From Ruminococcaceae bacterium UBA1236 (GTDB lineage Bacteria; Bacillota; Clostridia; Oscillospirales; Acutalibacteraceae): a stretch of DNA of 8,150 nucleotides. Positions 1 to 6,054 of the stretch are shown piece after piece (position 1 is the first letter of the stretch; every line of letters begins with the position of its first letter). A program made the translations under genes and the position numbers. The notes below the pieces were generated by a model. That model did no database searches. It saw only the letters and a list, made by a program, of their open reading frames with translations, and was not told where the DNA came from. The stretch covers positions 20,861-29,010 of the forward strand of contig DBWO01000022.1 in NCBI GenBank assembly GCA_002309055.1. Direction: 5' to 3'.

Positions 1-474
1 GGGGTAGCCTCTTGAGGCAAACTGCGCCCTTATCTGATGGCTTCTGCCCGTGTGCAGGAGGATATCCCACAGAGCGAAGCCGTCTTTTTCACAAACAAGC
101 GAATATTCGAGCGAGGCCTCTTTCACTCCCCTGCGCTTACGAGTGACAACAAAGGTCTTGTTGTTTCGCATATCCCTGAAAAGCAGGTCTTTCATCTCGC
201 CTCTGTGCGGTGTAAGCCCCACCTTTGTGACGGCGTAATAACGCTTTTGCATGCCGCCGCCCGAAATCTGCGCGGACAAAGCCGATGCCGCGCGGGCGCT
301 CCTCGCGAAAACCATGAGCCCCGCCGTCTCTCTGTCAAGGCGGTGCACGGGGAATACCTCCCCTTCCGTCTCGCCGAGGGTGTCAATCATATTCGCGCCC
401 TCCCCTTTCTGGCTTAAAAAGCCCGGGGGCTTGAGGCACACCAGGTAATCCGGCGTTTTCGCGATTATGTTCAT
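1..474 (-). CDS. RluA-family pseudouridine synthase, 3' end cut by the window edge
   Basis: This gene encodes an enzyme that isomerises uridine to pseudouridine in RNA, probably rRNA or tRNA, in the cytoplasm. The 158 in-frame codons contain no stop and run off the left edge. The family signature HRLDRETAGL is at residues 44-53, with the presumed catalytic Asp at residue 47, and TGRSHQIRAQF is at residues 142-152. The protein begins directly at the catalytic domain (KTPDYLVCLKPPG), so the N-terminal S4 RNA-binding domain of RluC/RluD types is absent. Short S4-less members are usually somewhat over 200 residues, so roughly 60-80 residues are probably missing. The ATG start overlaps the TetR stop as ATGA. 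The sequence before it (GAGAAGAG) is a poor and badly spaced ribosome site, so translational coupling is likely. The family is certain from the motifs. The target RNA and position cannot be read from sequence, so no symbol is given. Confidence 0.93.
   Translation of the reverse strand, partial: MNIIAKTPDYLVCLKPPGFLSQKGEGANMIDTLGETEGEVFPVHRLDRETAGLMVFARSARAASALSAQISGGGMQKRYYAVTKVGLTPHRGEMKDLLFRDMRNNKTFVVTRKRRGVKEASLEYSLVCEKDGFALWDILLHTGRSHQIRAQFASRGYP
471..474 (-). promoter_or_regulatory. ATGA stop/start overlap between the TetR and pseudouridine synthase genes
   Basis: The TGA stop of the TetR gene (471-473) shares bases with the ATG start of the pseudouridine synthase (472-474). The upstream sequence is a weak ribosome site, so the second gene is probably translated by ribosomes that have just finished the first. 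This ties the level of the RNA-modifying enzyme to that of the regulator. Confidence 0.85.
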
Positions 475-1034
475 CTCTTCTCGCGCTTTTCTGCGGTTTC
501 AATCGCCGGCAGAAGGCCCTCGAAAACTATGAGGAACTGCTTGATAATCTGCTGCGGCTCTTCTCTCATACCCGTTCTGAACCATTCGGAAATGATGCCG
601 ATAACGCCGTACTGATGATATGAGATGATGAACTCAAGATTGTCTCTGCTGATGTTCTTTCCCGCGGCAATTTCGGTGACGTAATCCGCCATGATTTCGC
701 GGCAGGATTTGAAAAGGTAGGTTTCAAGGTATTCGTAGCTCTTGCTCGCGCAGATATTATTGATGATCCGCTTGTTACCGTAGCAGGTTTCAATCATGCG
801 CGAGAAGCCGACAAGCCATCTGAAGCCGCTGTTGTATTTGGAAACCATTTCGGAAAACTCCATTTTGAACAGCTCTTCAAGCAGCTCGTAAATATCGCTG
901 TAATAGTAATAGAATGTGTTTCTGTTTATGTTGCACCTTTCGACTATATCCCTGACGGTGATTTTGTCGAAGGGTTTTTCATTCAGAATTTCAAGGAAAG
1001 TCTGAAATATCTTGTCTTTTGTTGTGACGTTCAA
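471..1034 (-). CDS. TetR/AcrR-family transcriptional regulator
   Basis: This is a 187-residue DNA-binding regulator, a typical length for TetR proteins. The N-terminal helix-turn-helix covers about residues 8-50, with the recognition part around ITVRDIVERCNINRNTFYYYY (residues 25-45), including the usual NRNTFYY pattern. Residues 55-180 are helical with no close ligand-domain signature. They broadly resemble the C-terminal domain of DhaS-like TetR proteins, and the inducer is unknown. The start is TTG at 1032-1034. No in-frame ATG or GTG lies between it and a good ribosome site (AAAGGAAG at 1041-1048), except a GTA-containing stretch that overlaps the transporter stop. The gene begins 23 bases after the symporter stop and shares ATGA with the following pseudouridine synthase gene. 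Its place in the sugar-use unit suggests local control or autoregulation, but no operator is visible. The family call is secure and the regulon is inference. Confidence 0.93.
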   Translation of the reverse strand: MNVTTKDKIFQTFLEILNEKPFDKITVRDIVERCNINRNTFYYYYSDIYELLEELFKMEFSEMVSKYNSGFRWLVGFSRMIETCYGNKRIINNICASKSYEYLETYLFKSCREIMADYVTEIAAGKNISRDNLEFIISYHQYGVIGIISEWFRTGMREEPQQIIKQFLIVFEGLLPAIETAEKREKR

Positions 1035-1040
1035 TGTTAT

Positions 1041-1048
1041 CTTCCTTT
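1041..1048 (-). promoter_or_regulatory. Ribosome binding site that decides the TTG start of the TetR gene
   Basis: AAAGGAAG on the minus strand lies six bases before TTG (1032-1034). No ATG is available in this frame between the symporter stop and this point, so this site is the main support for TTG initiation. Confidence 0.8.
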
Positions 1049-1057
1049 CGGGAAATT

Positions 1058-2473
1058 TTACTCGGCCATCTGCTCTCTTTTCGCTGTGATTGCGTCAAGC
1101 ACCTCGCGCTTGAAATCGCCGTAGATTGTGTACCTGCGCGAGAAGATAATCTGCGAGATGATGAGCATCACGGGGGGCACTATAAACATCATGAAGGTTA
1201 TAGCGCTGTTTGCCCCGGGGTTAACGACAGTCGCGCTGTCCGTTCCCGCGCTGAAATCATACTTCGTGGCAACAAAAGCGGAGTACATAATAACGGACTG
1301 CAGAGTGTATGCCATCTTCTGAAGAAAGCCCTTCATTGAGAATGTCAGGCTCTGGTTTCTTGTGCCGAGCTTGTATTCGCCGTAGTCAACGATATCCGCA
1401 AGCATAACTGTCTGATTGACAAACATGCTGCCTATGCCGATTGAGGCAATCATATAACACGCGCCGAGAATATAGGGGTTGCCGCTTGTGAAATAGCCGA
1501 CAGCCGCCATACCCGCGTAACCGACGGTTGCGACGGTGAGCGAGAAGCGGTAGGTTGCGCGGTTTGTCATAAACTTGCCGCAGACCGGGATGACGAGGAG
1601 CGAGAGCACCGAGCCGACGCTGCCGAGCAGATTGAACTTTGACTGCAGCGTAAGGTCGCCCCTTACCTGCAGGAAGTAATAACTGCTTATGCCGCTTGTC
1701 ATATAGTAGCCGCAGTTTGAAATCATTGCGAAAAGCATAAAGGTCATAAGCTGATCGTTATGCACTATCATCTTTATCGCGTTGCTGAAGGAGAATTTTT
1801 CCTTCGGATCAACAACGTTTCTCTCTTTTGTTGATATGACGCTCACGCACGCGAACAAAACGAGGCAGACCGCACAGATGATGCTCCATCTGCCGAAGCC
1901 CCTGCTCAACGCGTCCGATTTCATTTCGTCAAGCTCGCTGCCCGCTACACCCGCGAGAGCCGCCACTATAATCGAGGTGAGAATCGCGATTATGCCCTGA
2001 CCGAGGCCCGAAAAGGTCCTCGCGATGGTCGAAACAAGGTTTCTGTCTTTTTCTTCGGTGGCGAATGAGGGGATCATACTCCAGAAGGGAATGTCCGCGA
2101 GGGTATTCGTCATACCCCAGAGCACATAAAACACAGCCACATAGATATAGAGCCCTGTTGAACGCTCACTGAAACCGGGGTTGTTGAAAAGCAGGGCGAG
2201 CACAATGCCGTTGAGGATTGCGCCGGTCAGAATCCAGGGGCGGAATTTGCCCATCTTTGTTTTTGTGCGGTCAACTATCGAGCCCATCATCGGGTCGTTC
2301 ACGCCGTCCCATATTCTCGCAAGGGGCGCGAGAATGAGCAGAAAGAGCGGACTTATTCCGAGGGCGTTTGTGAGATAGAGCGATAGATAGGAGTAAAACA
2401 TGCCGTAGGATAAATCAAGGCCTACCGCGCCGACTCCGTAACCGAGCTTTTCTCGCAGAGAAACTTTTTCCAT
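1058..2473 (-). CDS. GPH-family (MelB-like) sugar:cation symporter
   Basis: This is a 471-residue polytopic inner-membrane transporter, close to the length of melibiose permease MelB, with about 12 hydrophobic segments. It should import a sugar, glycoside or uronide together with Na+ or H+. The cation/sugar site residues of MelB have counterparts in the right contexts: Asp20 (MelB D19), Asp56 and Asp60 in IWDGVNDPMMGSIVDRT (MelB D55 and D59), Asp127 and Trp131 in ADIPFWSMIP (MelB D124 and W128), and Lys368 in DYGEYKLGTRNQS (MelB K377). The ATG has a strong AAGGAG seven bases upstream. The gene follows the phosphoesterase after 52 bases that contain a GC-rich hairpin, and precedes the TetR gene by 23 bases. 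Pairing with GH3 suggests uptake of a short beta-linked glycoside. The actual sugar and the coupling ion cannot be read from sequence. The family call is very secure. Confidence 0.95.
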   Translation of the reverse strand: MEKVSLREKLGYGVGAVGLDLSYGMFYSYLSLYLTNALGISPLFLLILAPLARIWDGVNDPMMGSIVDRTKTKMGKFRPWILTGAILNGIVLALLFNNPGFSERSTGLYIYVAVFYVLWGMTNTLADIPFWSMIPSFATEEKDRNLVSTIARTFSGLGQGIIAILTSIIVAALAGVAGSELDEMKSDALSRGFGRWSIICAVCLVLFACVSVISTKERNVVDPKEKFSFSNAIKMIVHNDQLMTFMLFAMISNCGYYMTSGISSYYFLQVRGDLTLQSKFNLLGSVGSVLSLLVIPVCGKFMTNRATYRFSLTVATVGYAGMAAVGYFTSGNPYILGACYMIASIGIGSMFVNQTVMLADIVDYGEYKLGTRNQSLTFSMKGFLQKMAYTLQSVIMYSAFVATKYDFSAGTDSATVVNPGANSAITFMMFIVPPVMLIISQIIFSRRYTIYGDFKREVLDAITAKREQMAE

Positions 2474-2480
2474 TGAAATT

Positions 2481-2486
2481 CTCCTT
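2481..2486 (-). promoter_or_regulatory. Ribosome binding site of the symporter gene
   Basis: AAGGAG lies seven bases before the ATG at 2471-2473, a near-ideal site. It comes shortly after the GC-rich hairpin, so ribosome access may depend on how that hairpin folds. Confidence 0.85.
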
Positions 2487-2493
2487 TGGGGGA

Positions 2494-2516
2494 ACGGGCG
2501 CGGCTGCCGCGCCCGT
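2494..2516. repeat. Perfect 10-bp GC-rich inverted repeat with a 3-base loop
   Basis: ACGGGCGCGG and its exact complement CCGCGCCCGT flank the loop CTG. The hairpin lies 9 bases beyond the phosphoesterase stop codon and 7 bases before the AAGGAG of the symporter. Neither strand has a T-run after the stem, so it does not look like a standard intrinsic terminator. In RNA it could protect or separate the upstream message, or reduce transporter expression. It could also be a copy of a dispersed REP-like element. The structure is certain and the role is inference. Confidence 0.85.
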
Positions 2517-2525
2517 GATATGCAG

Positions 2526-5500
2526 TTAAGCCGTTAAGGCCTTCATACGCTGAAAGAGGATGAGAATGGGCTTTAATGCCGTCATCAGAATGTTACCGAT
2601 TTTCCAGGTGTATTTTATATTGAGCTTTGAAAGAATATTCTGAATAAGCGTGTCGATTAAGCCCGCGCTCACGCTGTCGGACGGTGATTTGCTGTCGCCC
2701 GTCTTCTTTATGCCGAAGGAGTCGGCAAGCTTCGCCTCGCCGTCAATCACCTGATAGGCGTTGTAGTAGAGGCAGTCGCCGTCAACCGTGATGGCGGAAA
2801 ACATCGGATAGTCATTTGAAACTATGCACTCCGCCTCGGGGAAGTAACCGTTTGTCTTGTCGGGACCTATCTCCTGATACTCCTTGACGCCCGCCGAGCC
2901 GATAATTGAGTAAACCGTGCCCGCGGGATTGACCTTCATCGTGTAGGTCTGCCCGTTGTATTCGGCCTCTTCCGTCATAGTGGGCACAACCATATTCGCG
3001 CTCATTACATCCGTCCTCGTGTAAACGTGATTATGACCTTCGAGCACGAGGTCAACGCCGAGGTAGGGCAGAAGCGAGCTGAGCTGATTCCTGAGGTTTT
3101 CGGTCTCTTTGTCCTTGTAATAAACGCCGTTTGCGTAAAGCGCTTTGTGAAGCACAACTATCTTCCACTTGGCGTCGCTGCCCTTGATATCCTTCTTCAT
3201 CCAGTCAAGCTGAGCGTCGCCGAGCTTCTTGTCGTCCATATCGTTGGTGTTGAGCACCGTGAAATGAACTCCGTTATAGTCGTATGAATAATAGGTGCCT
3301 GTTTCCTCATCCTGCTCGGGTACGCCCGGAAGGACGAAATTCTCTTTGAGAGCCGCCGCCTTCTTTTCGTGGTTGCCCGATGAAGGCATAAACGGCATTG
3401 AGCGGAAGGTGTCGGAACTTGCGAAGAAGTAGCTCCATTGCTTGGAGTGCGTGCCTAAGTCGACCTGGTCGCCGTTTGACACGGTGAAGCGGGCTTCGGG
3501 ATAAAGCCCCTTTGCGGCATCCATTACGGACTGATAGGTTTCGTAGTGCTTTTTGCACTGCGCCTGCGCGTCCGTTATGTTGATGAAGGTGAATGCCTCA
3601 TCCTTACCTGAGGACACGGTTATCGTGCCGGGCTCGCTCCACCACCCCTTTTCGGCGCTGCCGACACGGTAGCTGTATTTTTCGCCCGGGGTGAGGCCCG
3701 TGAGTGTTACTGTGTGTTTGATGTAGTCCTTAAAGAGCGGCAGTATGTCAATCACGCCGAGGTCCGCGCCCGGATAGCTTCTTTCCGTTTCGCTGTAAGA
3801 TGCGCTGACTCTGCCGTCGGTTGTGGGTGTGCCCGTGAAGCGGGGATTCTCGCTGTAGGGCAGGAGCTCGATGTCGCTGTCCGTGATGCTGTACTTCGTG
3901 AGCCAGGTCACGGTGACGCCCGTTGTCTCGTCCTCTGTGAGATTCATCACGAGATTTGCGGGCAGGCGGTAATTTTCGCTTGTCGCCTCAACAGGCTTTT
4001 TGCCGTTGTATCTTATGACGATGTTGTTATCCATCTTCTCGTCGGGGTTTTCGTCAAAGACGAGGGATTTAATCATCCACGCGATTGTGGTGCCCCAGGC
4101 GACATACTGCGAGGGGGTGAGATATTTGCTGATAAGCAAAGTATCAAGTATCTCATCGATTGAGCCGTAGCCTTCGGGCACAACGGGGAGACCGAGCACG
4201 GACTCAACGATATTGAATATGCTGTTGTTTCCGCCGAGCCACGCGCCGATGATTTTATCGATAAGGCGGCCCGTGAGCCAGAATGCCGTGCCCTCGGGGA
4301 AGGCGGAGGAAACATTGAAATTGATATTTGAGAGTAGCTCGTCCTCAACAAGGTCGCCCACAAGGGTGTCGATGAGGAGGGTGAAGAACCCTTCGGTGGT
4401 CTTGCCGCTCGCGAACTGATCGAGAGCGTCCTTTACATATTCGTAGCCCTCTTTGCCGTAAACATCCTCGTCGCCTCCGTAATAGAGGAGAAGCGCGGTT
4501 GTCGCGTATTCGCCGAGTGTGCAGGGCTTGCCTGTGAGAGGCGTGCCGAGCACTTCGTTATTATATGTGCAGGGGTATTCGCTCACTTCAAACGAGAGAA
4601 GCTTATTGAGGAGAGCCATGACCTTGTCCATGGTTTCATCCGGCTTTTTCACATAGTTTTCCATAAGCTGCATATCGATGTCGTTTATGAGCCCCATCGC
4701 GTTTTTGCTGACGGTGAGTATGTTATAGCTGCCCACCGCGAGGCCGTCCGAGCCGATAAGCCCCGTCAGAAGATCCTGAACATCAATACCTTTGTATGAA
4801 AGATATTTTATTATGCTGCCCGCCTCGTTAATCTCGGCGAAAACGCCTTTTATGAGCTTGCCGAGAAGGCGGTCGAGAAATTCGCCGATATCATTGCCGA
4901 ATGTGATGTCATAGGACTTGGTAAATTTATAGGGAGCTTCATAAACGTCGCCGTTTTCGCTCACTACCGGCTGAAACTCGTCAATGTCGTGATTTACCAT
5001 ATCGAGCGTGATATCCGTGCCGTCGGTTGTCATATCAACCGTTCTGAAATAGTTGGGATAGCCAGTGAGGGTAGGCGAAAGGATATCGGTTATTTCCTCG
5101 CCGTTATCATTGATATATGAGCTTGTATCACTCGCGTGGAGGTGGCCGGTGAAAACATAATGAATGCCCGCGTCCGCATAAACATCCGCGATTCTCTCCC
5201 AGTCATAGCACACAAACGCCCAGAAGGTGGCCTCCTCTATATCCATATGCGGCACAAGGTTATGGTGCTGCATAACAAAAGGAATTTTGCCTGCGGCGGT
5301 CGCTTCGTGCGCCTGCTCAACAACCCAGTCAAGAAGCGCGTCGCCCACGCGGCCGTCCGTAAGGTGCTCGGTTTCCTTCGCGCCGTTGTCAACGGAATAA
5401 ATGCTTGTGTCAACAACAATAAGTCTGTATGCGCTGCCAAGGTCTGCGGCGTAAGAGAGCATGCCGCCCTTTATGCCGTCATAATCCTCGCTGTAGCCTT

Positions 5501-6035
5501 CGGGCGTGAAAAACGCGTCCGCTTTGTCAAAACCGAGATTCTTGTATATCTCCCTGAATTCCTCGGGAGTAGTCTTTCTCGCGGGCTCCTGTTTGCCGTT
5601 GACGAAGGTGCAGGCGTTGGAGTTGTTAATGTCGTGGTTGCCGTTAGTGACAAACACGGGTATTCCCGTCCTCTCCTGCCACTCCTCAAGGATTTCGGCA
5701 AGAGCGACGTGCGCTTCATATTCGCCGTCCTTTGTCATATCGCCGGGTATGAGCAGGAAATCCGCGCCGTCGTTTTCGGCGTTTCTGAGTATGCCGTCAA
5801 GAGCATTGTTCACAAGCGAGTAGTTTTCCGCATACTCTTTACATGCCGCGACCGTAAAATCCTTGTACGCCTGACAGTTGTTCCCCTTCAGACTGTCGCC
5901 GTAAAAGTGTACGTCGGACATAAGGCCGAGATGGATTGTCGTTTCCTCGGCGGAAACCATAACGGGTATGCACGCCGCAAGTATCGCGACAGCCAGTATC
6001 ACGGCAACGGCTTTGATTTTCATTGTTATTTTCAT
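2526..6035 (-). CDS. Large exported protein with two metallophosphoesterase domains
   Basis: This is a 1169-residue exported phosphoesterase, cleaving phosphomonoesters or diesters outside the membrane. Residues 1-29 form a signal peptide. Domain 1 (about 33-350) is calcineurin-like with a full metal site: SDVH (40-43), GDMTKDG (98-104), GNHD (132-135), QHH (256-258) and GHLH (297-300). Residues about 380-689 match nothing I recognise and are rich in amphipathic helices. Domain 2 has a fibronectin-like module (about 690-806; VTVTWLTKY, LTGLTPGEKYSYRVG) followed by a catalytic domain like purple acid phosphatase: TDAQ (821-824), GDQVD (855-859), GNHE (887-890), LHKALY (962-967) and GHNHVYTR (1000-1007). 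The Tyr of the usual GDxxY motif is Asp859, so a true purple Fe-Tyr centre is unlikely. Residues 1121-1169 are a hydrophobic or basic tail with no LPXTG. GGAGG eight bases upstream supports this ATG. The gene starts 19 bases after the GH3 stop. The substrate is unknown; phosphorylated glycans, nucleotides or inositol phosphates are all possible. Confidence 0.9.
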   Translation of the reverse strand: MKITMKIKAVAVILAVAILAACIPVMVSAEETTIHLGLMSDVHFYGDSLKGNNCQAYKDFTVAACKEYAENYSLVNNALDGILRNAENDGADFLLIPGDMTKDGEYEAHVALAEILEEWQERTGIPVFVTNGNHDINNSNACTFVNGKQEPARKTTPEEFREIYKNLGFDKADAFFTPEGYSEDYDGIKGGMLSYAADLGSAYRLIVVDTSIYSVDNGAKETEHLTDGRVGDALLDWVVEQAHEATAAGKIPFVMQHHNLVPHMDIEEATFWAFVCYDWERIADVYADAGIHYVFTGHLHASDTSSYINDNGEEITDILSPTLTGYPNYFRTVDMTTDGTDITLDMVNHDIDEFQPVVSENGDVYEAPYKFTKSYDITFGNDIGEFLDRLLGKLIKGVFAEINEAGSIIKYLSYKGIDVQDLLTGLIGSDGLAVGSYNILTVSKNAMGLINDIDMQLMENYVKKPDETMDKVMALLNKLLSFEVSEYPCTYNNEVLGTPLTGKPCTLGEYATTALLLYYGGDEDVYGKEGYEYVKDALDQFASGKTTEGFFTLLIDTLVGDLVEDELLSNINFNVSSAFPEGTAFWLTGRLIDKIIGAWLGGNNSIFNIVESVLGLPVVPEGYGSIDEILDTLLISKYLTPSQYVAWGTTIAWMIKSLVFDENPDEKMDNNIVIRYNGKKPVEATSENYRLPANLVMNLTEDETTGVTVTWLTKYSITDSDIELLPYSENPRFTGTPTTDGRVSASYSETERSYPGADLGVIDILPLFKDYIKHTVTLTGLTPGEKYSYRVGSAEKGWWSEPGTITVSSGKDEAFTFINITDAQAQCKKHYETYQSVMDAAKGLYPEARFTVSNGDQVDLGTHSKQWSYFFASSDTFRSMPFMPSSGNHEKKAAALKENFVLPGVPEQDEETGTYYSYDYNGVHFTVLNTNDMDDKKLGDAQLDWMKKDIKGSDAKWKIVVLHKALYANGVYYKDKETENLRNQLSSLLPYLGVDLVLEGHNHVYTRTDVMSANMVVPTMTEEAEYNGQTYTMKVNPAGTVYSIIGSAGVKEYQEIGPDKTNGYFPEAECIVSNDYPMFSAITVDGDCLYYNAYQVIDGEAKLADSFGIKKTGDSKSPSDSVSAGLIDTLIQNILSKLNIKYTWKIGNILMTALKPILILFQRMKALTA
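5949..6035 (-). other. Signal peptide of the phosphoesterase, with a possible lipobox
   Basis: Residues 1-29 have a lysine-containing n-region (MKITMKIK), then a long hydrophobic core. Two cleavage options are visible: a lipobox-like LAAC ending at Cys22 (signal peptidase II, lipid anchoring) and VSA before Glu30 (signal peptidase I, free secretion). The residues after Cys22 (IPVMV) stay hydrophobic, which is unusual for a mature lipoprotein. I slightly favour signal peptidase I. Export itself is very likely either way. Confidence 0.85.
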
Positions 6036-6043
6036 TATCGGAA

Positions 6044-6048
6044 CCTCC
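6044..6048 (-). promoter_or_regulatory. Ribosome binding site of the phosphoesterase gene
   Basis: GGAGG lies eight bases before the ATG at 6033-6035. A second in-frame ATG four codons later would be about 20 bases from it, so the first ATG is chosen. The site lies within the 19-base gap after the GH3 stop codon, which links translation of the two genes closely. Confidence 0.85.
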
Positions 6049-6054
6049 GGAATA

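Noticed and set aside
37..417. A 126-codon open frame on the plus strand
   Set aside because: The minus strand here encodes clear RluA-family motifs in an uninterrupted frame, so the plus-strand frame is a shadow.
1047..1056. TTTC/GAAA palindrome in the gap before the TetR gene as an operator
   Set aside because: The arms are only four bases and overlap the ribosome site region, which is too short to distinguish from chance. No promoter elements accompany it.
2494..2516. Intrinsic terminator after the phosphoesterase gene
   Set aside because: The stem is strong, but no T-rich run follows on either strand, and a co-directional gene with a good ribosome site starts 20 bases later.
3714..4163. 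A 149-codon open frame on the plus strand
   Set aside because: It is antisense to well-supported coding sequence of the phosphoesterase, with no recognisable motif or ribosome site.
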